Part shown: positions 1 to 8,385 of the stretch, one piece after another
How positions within the stretch are numbered: the stretch's first letter is position 1
Layout: each line of letters opens with the position of its first letter
Translations under genes and position numbers: made by a program
Notes under the pieces: model-generated
Told to the model about the DNA's origin: nothing
Databases searched by the model: none
Seen by the model: the letters and a program-made list of their open reading frames with translations, nothing else
NCBI GenBank assembly: GCA_963702705.1
Contig: CAVPDR010000002.1
Location: 620,001-684,000 of the forward strand
From: VRUE01 sp963702705
Lineage (GTDB): Bacteria > Actinomycetota > Thermoleophilia > Solirubrobacterales > 70-9
Length of the DNA stretch: 64,000 nucleotides
Direction: 5' to 3'

Positions 1-54
1 TCCATCCCCCTCATAACGGGAGCCGCCGGCGAAACGTGAGATGGCGTCCGACTA

Positions 55-1233
55 GTGGTGCATCAGGCAACGTTTGCCGTGTTGACGAGGGCTCGTAGTT
101 TGGCGTCGTCGGCGTTGTAGTTGCGCCAGGCGATGTAGCGGCGGATCAGGCGCGCCTGGGTGGCATGGTCGGGATGGTCGGTGCCGTCGAGGGTGAAGTA
201 GCGAAGCGCTTTGAACTGCGCCTCGATCCGATTCAGCCAGGAGCCGTAGTGGGGCGTGTAGGCGAGCTCGACGTTGCTGTCATGGGCCCAGTCACGGACT
301 TCCTCACCGAGATGGGGGCTGAAGTTGTCGAGGATGAAGTGCAGCCTCACCTCGGGCGGGTGCAGCGAGCGGATGTATCGACAGAAGGCGAGGAACTCGA
401 CTCTCGTCTTGCGCTTCTTGACGTGGCCGTAGAGACGATCGTGAGTGACGTCATAGGCGCCGAGCATGTGGCGGACACCGTGGGGGCGGGTGTAGGTGGC
501 GCGGATGCGGCGTGGCTTGCGCAAGGGCGCCCAGGCCTTGCCGCCGGGCTGGGGCTGGAGGTTCAAAGGGCCGAACTCATCGAGGCAGATCACGATCGCC
601 TCGCCGGCGTCGGCAAGCTCATATAGCTCCAGGATGCGGTTCTTCTTTGCCTCGAAGTTGGGGTCATTGGAGCGCTTCCACGTCCTCACCGCTTGAAAGG
701 AGACGCCTTCCTCGCGAAGCAGCTGGCGCAGGCCCTCGTGGGAGATGTCGGTGACCACCCCCTCGGCGACCAGGTGGTCGGCCAGCTTGGCCAGGCTCCA
801 GGTCGCAAACGGCCGGCCAAGGTCGGTCGGGATCGAGAGCGCGATCTTCTTGATCTCGCGCCGCTGAGGCAGGGTGAAGGTCGGTGGTCTACCTCCTGCG
901 TAGCGGGGGTAGAGGGCATCGAAGCCGTCGCGGTTGAAGTTGTGGATCACCTCGCGAACGGTGTCTGGGTCGGTGAAGACGACCGCTGAGATCTTGGCCG
1001 GGCTCATCCGCTGAGCGGAGAGCAAGACGATCTGTGCTCGGCGCCAGGTGACCACCGAGCCAGAGTCGCGGCGCACGATGCGCAATAGCCGGTTGCCCTC
1101 CTCGTTGCTGATTTCCCGCAGCTGCACTCTCGCCGCCATCACTACCCCCGATCGTTGCGTTCGGGGAATCACTTCGGCGGCGGGGCCTTGGAGCCTGGTT
1201 ATGGAAACCGGCAAACGTTGGTGGTCACACCAC
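55..1233 (-). mobile_element. IS630-family insertion sequence, complete
   Basis: A 1179-bp element bounded by imperfect 25-bp terminal inverted repeats (55-79 and 1209-1233). The outer six bases (GTGGTG) and the inner twelve (CAACGTTTGCCG) match exactly, 19 of 25 overall. It is flanked by a TA duplication (53-54 and 1234-1235) inside CTAG, the usual IS630/Tc1 target. It carries one transposase gene on the minus strand. The transposase frame is intact and the ends are well preserved, so the copy may be recent and active. Removing the element and one TA restores a continuous CTAG site. Confidence 0.93.
63..1139 (-). CDS. IS630-family DDE transposase
   Basis: Catalyses cut-and-paste transposition of the surrounding element. 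The N-terminal third is a helix-turn-helix region (residues about 10-120 from the chosen ATG), followed by a DDE catalytic core. The acidic residues are visible in ICLDEFGPL, FILDNFSPH and WLNRIEAQF, the typical D-D-E signature of IS630. The reading frame extends upstream to 1214, but the ATG at 1139 (MAARVQL) follows a G-rich ribosome-binding sequence and gives about 358 residues, normal for the family. The gene fills almost the whole element and ends 8 bp inside the left terminus, so its stop lies within the inverted repeat. No frameshift is visible. Confidence 0.93.
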   Translation of the reverse strand: MAARVQLREISNEEGNRLLRIVRRDSGSVVTWRRAQIVLLSAQRMSPAKISAVVFTDPDTVREVIHNFNRDGFDALYPRYAGGRPPTFTLPQRREIKKIALSIPTDLGRPFATWSLAKLADHLVAEGVVTDISHEGLRQLLREEGVSFQAVRTWKRSNDPNFEAKKNRILELYELADAGEAIVICLDEFGPLNLQPQPGGKAWAPLRKPRRIRATYTRPHGVRHMLGAYDVTHDRLYGHVKKRKTRVEFLAFCRYIRSLHPPEVRLHFILDNFSPHLGEEVRDWAHDSNVELAYTPHYGSWLNRIEAQFKALRYFTLDGTDHPDHATQARLIRRYIAWRNYNADDAKLRALVNTANVA

Positions 1234-1688
1234 TAGTTATCCGAGCCGGCGCGGTCCCAGATGTAGAGCTCTACGGCCTCGAGGGCGAGCTCCATCTGGC
1301 GTGCCGGGGAAAGCAGGCCGAGAACCAGCTCCAGTGCGTCCTCCTCGGTGACTCCGGCGTCGACCGCCTCCTCGCCGCGGAAGCCGGCCGCCAGCTTCAT
1401 CGCCTCGCGGCGATTCTCGCCGAGCGAGCCGAAGGCGCCCATGAGGAAGTCGCGGTTGGGCACCGGGTGGCCAACCTCAAGCGAGCCGTGCCAGGCGGCG
1501 AGCATCGAGAGGTCGTGCTCGTCGAGCTCGGAAAGCGCCTTGGCGTAGTGGGTCTCCAGCTCCTGGTCGGGAATCTCGTCGACCCAGGAGCGGACCGCCT
1601 CGCCGAGCAGCTGGCGACGGGCCTCGCGGCCGATCGAGTCGGAGATCGCACGGATCGCGTCGGCCGGGTCAACGAAGCAGAGAGCCAT
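1233..1688 (-). CDS. Hypothetical acidic protein, about 151 aa
   Basis: I do not recognise the family. The product starts MALCFVDPADAIRAI, is rich in Leu, Glu and Ala, looks mainly helical, and has no signal peptide or membrane segment. The ATG at 1686-1688 is preferred because TAAATT at 1697-1702 lies 8 nt upstream, a leaderless promoter position, although the frame stays open for a further 1 kb. The stop TAG is formed by the TA duplication of the adjoining IS630 element plus the first base of that element; the same TAG would exist without it, so the protein appears unaffected. It is divergent from the addB-like gene. Confidence 0.7.
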   Translation of the reverse strand: MALCFVDPADAIRAISDSIGREARRQLLGEAVRSWVDEIPDQELETHYAKALSELDEHDLSMLAAWHGSLEVGHPVPNRDFLMGAFGSLGENRREAMKLAAGFRGEEAVDAGVTEEDALELVLGLLSPARQMELALEAVELYIWDRAGSDN

Positions 1689-1775
1689 CTGCCTGCAATT
1701 TAGAGGGGGCGGTAGACGCCAAAACCGGGAGCGGGATGCCGCAGTTTGCGGCTGGGGACGCGCCGGAGGCGGACA

Positions 1776-1781
1776 TAGTGT
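1776..1781 (+). promoter_or_regulatory. Leaderless -10 hexamer of addB-like gene
   Basis: TAGTGT lies 6 nt before the GTG start at 1788. An in-frame stop at 1776 rules out an earlier start, and the GGAGG at 1782-1786 is only 1 nt from the GTG, too close to act as a normal ribosome-binding site, so translation of a leaderless mRNA is the simplest reading. Confidence 0.5.
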
Positions 1782-1787
1782 GGAGGT

Positions 1788-4700
1788 GTGTCGCTGAAGC
1801 TGATCCAGGGACCTCCGAACTCGGGCCGGGCCGGGCGGGTCCGGCGCGGGCTGCTCGCCGCGCTCGACCGCGATCCCGTCCTCGTCGTCCCGACTCTCGA
1901 CGACGTCTACGCCTTCGAGCGCGAGCTCTGCGCGAGCGGAGCGGTCCTCGGCGCCGACGTGATGACCTTCGGCGGCCTCTTCGGCGCGGTCGCCACCGCC
2001 GGCGGCGCGCCGCCGGGTGCCGTCCTCACGCCGGCGCAGCGCCTCGGCGCAGTCGCCGCAGCGGTGACCGGCGGGCGCGCCGAGCTTGGCCCACTGCGCG
2101 GCTCCGTGCGGCACCCCGGCTTCCCCCTGGCCCTCGAGCGCCTGCTCGACGAGCTGCAGGGGGCCGGGCTCGAGCCGGGTGACGTCGAAGCGGCCGCCGG
2201 CACCCTCGAGGGCTCGGCTTACCTCGGAGATATCGCGACCCTGTTTGCAGGCTACGCCCGGGTGCGCGACGGACTCGGCGCCGTCGACACCCACGGCATC
2301 GCACGCGATGCGATCGCCCTGCTGGAGGCGGGTGGAGAGTTCTGGCGCCGGCCGGCCTTCCTCTACGGCCTCGACGACCTGACCCGCAACCAGCTGGACC
2401 TGATCCGTGCCCTGTCCGCGCTCGTGGAGGTGACCGTGGCGCTGCCCTTCGAGCAGGGCCACAGCGCGCTCGAGAACCGCAACGCCCCGCTGCTCGCCTC
2501 GCTCGCGAAGATCGGCATCGCCGCGGTCGAGAAGACCCCCGCGGACCCGGGAAACACCGACTCGCCCCTGCTCTTCCATCTCGAGCGGGAATTCGGCGCC
2601 ACCGAACCGGCGCGCCACCCCCGCGATCAGAGCTTCGTCGTCCTGCGCTCCGCCGGAGAGCGCGGCGAGGCCGAAGCGATCGCGGTCGAGGTGGCGCGGC
2701 TGCTGGCCGCCGGAACCGACCCGGAGCAGATCGCGATCGTGGTCCGCGACCCCGGGCGGCACGGCCCGCTGATTGCCTCGATCCTCGAGTCATACGGCAT
2801 AGCCACCGCACTCGAGGCGGAGATCCCGGTCGCGACCACCTCGGTCGGCGGCGCCCTGACCGCCCTGCTCGAAGCGATGCTCGGGACCGGCCGGGCGGCC
2901 GACCTCTTGCGCTACCTGCGCGGGCCCTCGGGCGCCCCGCCGGGGCGGGTCGACTGGTTCGAGCGCAGGCTGCGCCGCGCGCGCGTCCAGACCGCAACGG
3001 AGGCGCTGCGGCTGTGGGAGGAGGACCACGGCGAGCTGCCGGGGGACGTCGCCCGGATCCGCGAGGCCGCGGGGCGCCCCGCGGCCCTGGCCGCCGAGGT
3101 GGCAACGCTCGCGCGCGCGATGGGCGCCAGGGTCGACTCGGCGCCCGAGGCGCGCGCGGCGGCGGCAATCGCCACCGCGATGGCCGAGCGCGCCGAGCTC
3201 GACGGTTTGGCGCCGCCGCCCGAATCGGCCGCCCAGGCCGTAGCCGGCATCGCCGTGCGGGTGTGGAGCGGACCGGTCGAGGACCGGGTCAGGATCACCG
3301 ACCCGCGGCGGGTGCGGGCGGCGCGCTTCGACTGCGTCTTCGTCGCCTCGCTGCAGGACGGGGAGTTCCCGCGCGGCTCGGGACACTCCGACCCGTTCCT
3401 CTCCGAGCGCCAGCGGGAATCGCTGGGCCTACAGCCGCGCCACGCCGACGAGGCCGAGGAGCGCTACCTCTTCCACGCCTGCCTGGCGCTGCCGAGGGGA
3501 CGGCTCTTTCTCTCCTACCGCGACAGCGACGAGAACGGCGTCGCCGAGGCTCCCTCCCCCTTCCTCAGCGACGTCGGCCGGCTGCTCGAGGGGGATCCGA
3601 CCGCGGGCGCCCTCGGCGGCCGCACCCTGGCCGAGGTCGTGCACCGGCTCGCCGACGCCCCGTCGGAGACCGAGCTGGCGCGGACGATCGCCGCCCGCGG
3701 CCCCGGCGCCGAGCCGGGCGGATTGCTCGAGGTCGCCGGCGCCAATGGCCAGATCGCCGACCGGGTCAGGGCGCGCCTGCAGGGCGCCGCCGCCGCGGAG
3801 GCCTGCACGCGCGCGCCGGGGCCGCTCGCGAACTCATCCGTCATCGCCGCCCTCGGCGACGTCCACGCCTACGGCGGCACCACCCTGGAGGGCTTCGACG
3901 TCTGCAGCTACCGCTGGTTCGTCGCGCATGAGCTCTCCCCCCAACCGCTCGACCCGCCCCCCGATCCGCTGATCCAGGGCGGCGTCATGCACGCCGCCCT
4001 CTATCGCCTTTACAAGGAGCGACCCGGGGGAGGCGCACTCCGGCCGAGCTCCCTGAGCGCCTGGATCTCCCGCGGCGAGGAACTGGTCGACGAGATAGCG
4101 ACGGAGAAAGAGATCGGCGGGCACCCGAGCGAGCGGGCAATGCTCTTCCGGGTCAAGGGCCTGCTCTCGCGCTTTCTCGCCGAGGAGGCACGCCGCGAGA
4201 CCGGCGGCTTCGAGCCCTGGCTGCTGGAGGCGGAGTTCTCCGAGTCAGAGGAGGCCGGTCGGCCCGTCCTCGAACTCGACGGCTGGCGCCTGCATGGAGC
4301 GATCGACCGGGTCGACCGGGCGCCCGACGGCCGCGCCCTCGTCCTCGACTACAAGCTATCGAGCAGGGTCTCGTCGCGGGAAAAGCTCGAGGAGGAGGCA
4401 AAGCTGCAACTGCAGCTCTACCTGAGCGCGGTCGCCGAGCTTTGGGGAACTGAGATCGTCGGCGGCCTCTACCACCCGCTGCGCGCCACCTCGGAGCGCC
4501 GGCCGCGGGGGCTCGTGCTCGAGGAGACCGCCGCGGATCTCGATGCCTACCGCCTCGCCAAGACCGACAAGGTCAGCGCCGAGGAGTTCGACGCCCTGCT
4601 CGCCGACGCCCGCCGCCGGGCGGGCGAGATCGTAAGGCGGATGCGAAACGGCCAGATCGACCGTGACCCGGGGCCGCGCCCGGGCCTGCGCGACCACGGC

Positions 4701-4793
4701 GTCTGCCCTCCCTTCTGCGACTTCGCGCCGATCTGCCGCCGCGACCGCGCCCCGGTCGAGCCGCTGGGCGACGAGGAGGACGAGGAACGGTGA
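1788..4793 (+). CDS. addB: AddB-like helicase/nuclease subunit with Fe-S nuclease domain
   Basis: Probable partner of the next gene in an AddAB/AdnAB-type enzyme that resects double-strand DNA ends for RecA loading. The N-terminus has a Walker-A-like loop, LIQGPPNSGRAG, in which the usual Lys is Arg, so ATP hydrolysis here is doubtful. The C-terminal third is a RecB/PD-(D/E)XK nuclease: LDYKLS near residue 850 and the following QLQLYL motif. Four cysteines typical of the AddB iron-sulphur staple are visible: one in DVCSYRW near residue 705 and three in CPPFCDFAPIC near residues 973-983. The length, 1001 residues, is usual for AddB. GTG start; the last codons overlap the next gene by 4 nt (GTGA). 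An AdnA-type assignment cannot be excluded. Confidence 0.75.
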   Translation: MSLKLIQGPPNSGRAGRVRRGLLAALDRDPVLVVPTLDDVYAFERELCASGAVLGADVMTFGGLFGAVATAGGAPPGAVLTPAQRLGAVAAAVTGGRAELGPLRGSVRHPGFPLALERLLDELQGAGLEPGDVEAAAGTLEGSAYLGDIATLFAGYARVRDGLGAVDTHGIARDAIALLEAGGEFWRRPAFLYGLDDLTRNQLDLIRALSALVEVTVALPFEQGHSALENRNAPLLASLAKIGIAAVEKTPADPGNTDSPLLFHLEREFGATEPARHPRDQSFVVLRSAGERGEAEAIAVEVARLLAAGTDPEQIAIVVRDPGRHGPLIASILESYGIATALEAEIPVATTSVGGALTALLEAMLGTGRAADLLRYLRGPSGAPPGRVDWFERRLRRARVQTATEALRLWEEDHGELPGDVARIREAAGRPAALAAEVATLARAMGARVDSAPEARAAAAIATAMAERAELDGLAPPPESAAQAVAGIAVRVWSGPVEDRVRITDPRRVRAARFDCVFVASLQDGEFPRGSGHSDPFLSERQRESLGLQPRHADEAEERYLFHACLALPRGRLFLSYRDSDENGVAEAPSPFLSDVGRLLEGDPTAGALGGRTLAEVVHRLADAPSETELARTIAARGPGAEPGGLLEVAGANGQIADRVRARLQGAAAAEACTRAPGPLANSSVIAALGDVHAYGGTTLEGFDVCSYRWFVAHELSPQPLDPPPDPLIQGGVMHAALYRLYKERPGGGALRPSSLSAWISRGEELVDEIATEKEIGGHPSERAMLFRVKGLLSRFLAEEARRETGGFEPWLLEAEFSESEEAGRPVLELDGWRLHGAIDRVDRAPDGRALVLDYKLSSRVSSREKLEEEAKLQLQLYLSAVAELWGTEIVGGLYHPLRATSERRPRGLVLEETAADLDAYRLAKTDKVSAEEFDALLADARRRAGEIVRRMRNGQIDRDPGPRPGLRDHGVCPPFCDFAPICRRDRAPVEPLGDEEDEER

Positions 4794-7700
4794 GCGGGCG
4801 GCGATCGACCGAGGAGCAGCGGGCGGCGATCGAGGCGAACGCGGCCGAGGTGATGGTCGAGGCCGGCGCCGGGACCGGCAAGACCGGGGTCATGGTCGAT
4901 CGCTACTGCCGCCTGGTCTGCGACCGTGGGGTCTCGCCGAGCGCCGTCCTCGCCTTCACCTTCACCGACAAGGCGGCGGCGGAGCTGCGCCAACGGATCC
5001 GGGCCGAGATCGAGGCGCGGGCGGCGGCGGGGTCTCCGCGCGCACAGGGGCTCCTGCCGAGCCTCGGCAACGCCTGGGTGACGACGATCCACGGCTTCTG
5101 CAACCGCCTGCTCTCGTCCCACCCGGTCGCGGTCGGGATCGACCCACGGTTCCGCGTGCTCGATGCGCCGGAGACGGAGCGGGCGGCGGTCGAGGCCTTC
5201 GACGAGGCCCTGGAGCTGTTCCTCGCGGGGGACGACCGCGAGCGCGAAGGCACGGTCGCCGCGTTCGACATCGGCGGCCTGCGGGGAATCGTGCTCGGCG
5301 TGCACGCCGAGCTGCGCAGCCGCGGCCAAGCCGAGCCCGAGCTGCCCAAGCCGCCGGCGGCGGACGTGGCCGGGGCGCTGCGGCACGCTGCCGAGGTCGC
5401 CGCGGCGACGATCGGGGAGCTGAAGCCGGGAAGCGCCAACCACGAGCAGGTCGAGCTGGCCCGTGACCTGCTCGACCACGCCGAGGGCACTCCCAGCCTC
5501 GACACGATGGCGGCGTTGCGGACCACGAGCAAGGCCAAGCCGATGGCCGCTTACAAGGAGGCGATTGACGCCGCCATAAGCCGGGTCGCCGAGGCGGGCG
5601 AGGGCGGCCTCGCCTACCGGCATATCGGCGAGCTCCTGCGCCTGTTCTCGGAGCGTTTCGACGCCGCCAAGGCAAGGCGCGCCGGCATCGACTTCGAGGA
5701 CCTGCAGCTGCTGGCCGCAAGGCTGCTCACCCAGACCGAGCTCGGCGCCACCTACAGCGCCCGCTTCAGCCACCTCCTGGTCGACGAGTTCCAGGACACC
5801 AACCGCCTCCAGCTGAGCCTGATCGAGGCGCTGCGCGGTCCGACCACCCAGCTGATGGTCGTCGGCGACGAGCTGCAGTCGATCTACGGCTTCAGGCACG
5901 CCGATCTCGACGTCTTTCGCGAACGGCGCGAGGCGATCGAGTCCAGCGCCGGCGGGGAGACGCTTCCCCTGAGCGGCAATTTCCGCTCCCGCCCCGAGGT
6001 GATCGGGGCCGTCAACGCGATCGGCGAGCGACTGCTCGACGGCTACACGCCCCTGCGGGTCGGCGCCCAGCCCCGCAGCCCGCGCCCGGCCGGCGACGGG
6101 CCGGCGGTGGAGATGCTGCTGACCGGCCGCGAGGGCTGGGACGAGTTCGATCTGGACCCCGCGACCGACGCTCGCACGCCCGCCAACCAGCTGGCCGAGG
6201 CACGCTTCCTCGCCTCGCGGCTGCGCGAGCTGGCCGACCAAGGCGTCGAGCGCGGCGCGATGGTGGTGCTGCTGCGGGCCTTCACCCGCCTCGACGCGCA
6301 CGAGGACTCGCTGGAGCGAGCCGGCCTGCGCCCCTATGTCGTCGGCGGTCGCGGCTACTGGTCCCAGCAGCAGGTCGCCGACGTCTGTGCGCTGCTGGCG
6401 ACGATCGCCAACCCGCTCGACGACCAGGCGCTGCTGGGGGCGCTCGCCTCGCCCGCCTGTGGGGTGGCGCCCGACACCCTCTGGCTGCTGCGAGCCGCCG
6501 CGGGTGCCCGCCGTCACCTCTGGCCCACGGTCGAGCGGGCGGCGGGCCTGGGCGAAGACGAGCGCGCCGACCCGGAGCGACTCGAGCAGATCCCGGCGAC
6601 CGAGCTGGCGCTGCTGCGCACCTTCGCCGAGCGGATCGCCACGCTGCGCCGTCGCGCCACCTCCCTCCCACTCGCCGACCTGATCGACGCCGCCGTGACC
6701 GAGACGGGGTACGACCTGGCCGTGCTGATGCGCCCCGCCGGCGAGAGCCGCTTCGCCAACGTGCGCAAGCTGATGCGCCTCGCCGCGCAGTTCGAAGCCG
6801 CCGAGGGCCGCGACCTGCGTGGCCTGCTCGACTTCCTCGCCGCACGCGCCGATGCCGATGCCGACGCGCAGGCGGCGACCGCGGTCGAGGGCCACGACGG
6901 GGTGCGGATCATGACCATCCACAGCGCCAAGGGCCTGGAGTTCGACGTGGTCGCGATCCCCCACCTCTCGCGCGGCCTCCTCGCCGCCGCGCGGCCCCCC
7001 GTGCTCAGCCTCGGCCACGAGCCCGAGGCGCCGCGCGTGGGCATGCAGCTGCGCCGGCTTGGCGCCCGCGGAATCGACCTCTACGCGCAGCGCCAACTCA
7101 GCGAAGAGGCGCAGCGCCGCCAGGCCGAGGAGGAGCTTCGCCTCTTTCACGTCGGTGCGACCCGAGCGCGCGAGCGGCTGCTGCTGAGCGGTGTCGTCAG
7201 CCCCTCCCCACCGTCCCGGGAGAGCCCCGGAAAGTCCGTGATCGAGCGGATCGTCGCCGGCTTCGAGATCGACCGGGGGAGCGACTCGACCATCGCCGTC
7301 CCAGCCCCCGAACCGCGGCCCGGCCTCGAGGCCACTTTCGAGCCCTCCGAGATCGCGGTCGGGGTCAACCTCGCCTCGGCCGAGCAGGCCGCGGGCCTTG
7401 CCGCGGTGCACAAGCGACGCGACCGGGACCGCGACGACGGCGAGGGCCCCGCGCCGCTGGTAACGCAACGCCCCCCCAGGGCCGCGCGCCGACCGCTCTC
7501 CTACACCGCGATCTCAGCCCACGGCGAGGGCTCCGAAGAACGGCTCGTGGACAGCGACCGCGCGCTTCCCAAACAGAGCGACGACGGCCGCGCAGAGGGC
7601 GACGGTGGCGTGGTGCGAGGCAGGGCGGTCCACTCGCTGCTCGAGTGGAGCCACGCCAACGAGTGGCGAGCGCCAAACGCCGAGCTGATCCACCGCATCG

Positions 7701-8164
7701 CAACGTCAGCCGAGGTCGGCGCCGGCTCCGGGCTCGCCGAGGAGGCGCTGCTGGAACCGCTGCGGGCCTGGCTCGACTGCGAGTTCTTCAGGGAGCGAAT
7801 ACGGGGTGCAGAGAGCAGCCGTGCCGAGGTCCCGCTGCTGATCGAAGTTGCCGATACCGTCCTGCGCGGCTCGATCGACCTTTTGGTCGAGGGGCTCGGG
7901 GCCCCGCCGCTTATCGTCGACTACAAGACCGACAGGGTCGAGGGGGTGGAGACCACCGAGCTTGCGGCCCGCTACGAGATCCAGCAAATCATCTACGCGC
8001 TCGCCGTCGCCGATGCCCGCGGAGTCGAGGAGGTCGAGCTCGCCTACGTCTTCCTAGAGCGCCCCGAAGAGCCAGCGGTCGCCCTCTGGGGCCCGGACGA
8101 GCTCGCCGCCGGCCGGCGAAGGCTGGAGACGGAGATCGCCAGGGTCAGAGCGGACGCCCGCTAG
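4790..8164 (+). CDS. addA: AddA-like UvrD/RecB helicase-nuclease
   Basis: Superfamily 1A 3'-5' helicase with a C-terminal nuclease, the active motor of the end-resection complex. Motifs run in order: Walker A EAGAGTGKT (residues 24-32), motif Ia AFTFTDKAA, TTIHGFC, Walker B LLVDEFQDTN near 329, VVGDELQSIYGFR, LSGNFRS, motif V/VI region IMTIHSAKGLEFD and LFHVGATRARERL, then the PD-(D/E)XK core LIVDYKTDRV near 1043. The length, 1124 residues, is typical. The GTG start overlaps the preceding stop, indicating translational coupling and a two-gene operon. It ends convergently with xseB, sharing the palindrome CTAG as both stop codons. Confidence 0.88.
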   Translation: MSGRRSTEEQRAAIEANAAEVMVEAGAGTGKTGVMVDRYCRLVCDRGVSPSAVLAFTFTDKAAAELRQRIRAEIEARAAAGSPRAQGLLPSLGNAWVTTIHGFCNRLLSSHPVAVGIDPRFRVLDAPETERAAVEAFDEALELFLAGDDREREGTVAAFDIGGLRGIVLGVHAELRSRGQAEPELPKPPAADVAGALRHAAEVAAATIGELKPGSANHEQVELARDLLDHAEGTPSLDTMAALRTTSKAKPMAAYKEAIDAAISRVAEAGEGGLAYRHIGELLRLFSERFDAAKARRAGIDFEDLQLLAARLLTQTELGATYSARFSHLLVDEFQDTNRLQLSLIEALRGPTTQLMVVGDELQSIYGFRHADLDVFRERREAIESSAGGETLPLSGNFRSRPEVIGAVNAIGERLLDGYTPLRVGAQPRSPRPAGDGPAVEMLLTGREGWDEFDLDPATDARTPANQLAEARFLASRLRELADQGVERGAMVVLLRAFTRLDAHEDSLERAGLRPYVVGGRGYWSQQQVADVCALLATIANPLDDQALLGALASPACGVAPDTLWLLRAAAGARRHLWPTVERAAGLGEDERADPERLEQIPATELALLRTFAERIATLRRRATSLPLADLIDAAVTETGYDLAVLMRPAGESRFANVRKLMRLAAQFEAAEGRDLRGLLDFLAARADADADAQAATAVEGHDGVRIMTIHSAKGLEFDVVAIPHLSRGLLAAARPPVLSLGHEPEAPRVGMQLRRLGARGIDLYAQRQLSEEAQRRQAEEELRLFHVGATRARERLLLSGVVSPSPPSRESPGKSVIERIVAGFEIDRGSDSTIAVPAPEPRPGLEATFEPSEIAVGVNLASAEQAAGLAAVHKRRDRDRDDGEGPAPLVTQRPPRAARRPLSYTAISAHGEGSEERLVDSDRALPKQSDDGRAEGDGGVVRGRAVHSLLEWSHANEWRAPNAELIHRIATSAEVGAGSGLAEEALLEPLRAWLDCEFFRERIRGAESSRAEVPLLIEVADTVLRGSIDLLVEGLGAPPLIVDYKTDRVEGVETTELAARYEIQQIIYALAVADARGVEEVELAYVFLERPEEPAVALWGPDELAAGRRRLETEIARVRADAR

Positions 8165-8385
8165 ACCGTCTCGGTGTCGAGCTTGGCCGCCAGCTCGTCG
8201 AGCCGCAGCTCCTTCAGGCCCTCGCCGACGGCGTCGAGCTCGGCGCTGCAGTAGGCGACCAGGTCACGCCCCTCGCGGCAGAGGTCGAGGGTCTCGCGCA
8301 GGCCGGCCTGGCCCGAATCGAGACGGTCGATGATCTGCTCGAGGCGCTCCACCGCCACCTCATAACTGTCTGGCTTCTCACTCAA
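8161..8385 (-). CDS. xseB: Exodeoxyribonuclease VII small subunit
   Basis: Small helical subunit that stabilises exonuclease VII, a cytoplasmic single-strand nuclease acting in mismatch repair and recombination. The 74-residue product shows the family pattern SYEVAVERLEQIIDRLDSG near the N-terminus, followed by a second helix with LDLCREGRDLV. Its ATG overlaps the end of xseA by 4 nt (ATGA), so the two subunits are translationally coupled. Its stop overlaps that of the convergent addA-like gene by 3 nt. Confidence 0.92.
   Translation of the reverse strand: MSEKPDSYEVAVERLEQIIDRLDSGQAGLRETLDLCREGRDLVAYCSAELDAVGEGLKELRLDELAAKLDTETV

Noticed and set aside
1689..2762. N-terminal extension of the 1233-1688 gene to 509 residues
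   Set aside because: The extension is antisense to the addB-like gene and low-complexity; a leaderless promoter sits before the short form.
4547..7468. Very long antisense reading frame (973 codons) opposite the addA-like gene
   Set aside because: Codon content reflects high-GC antisense shadow; no domain is recognisable and the sense strand has clear helicase motifs.
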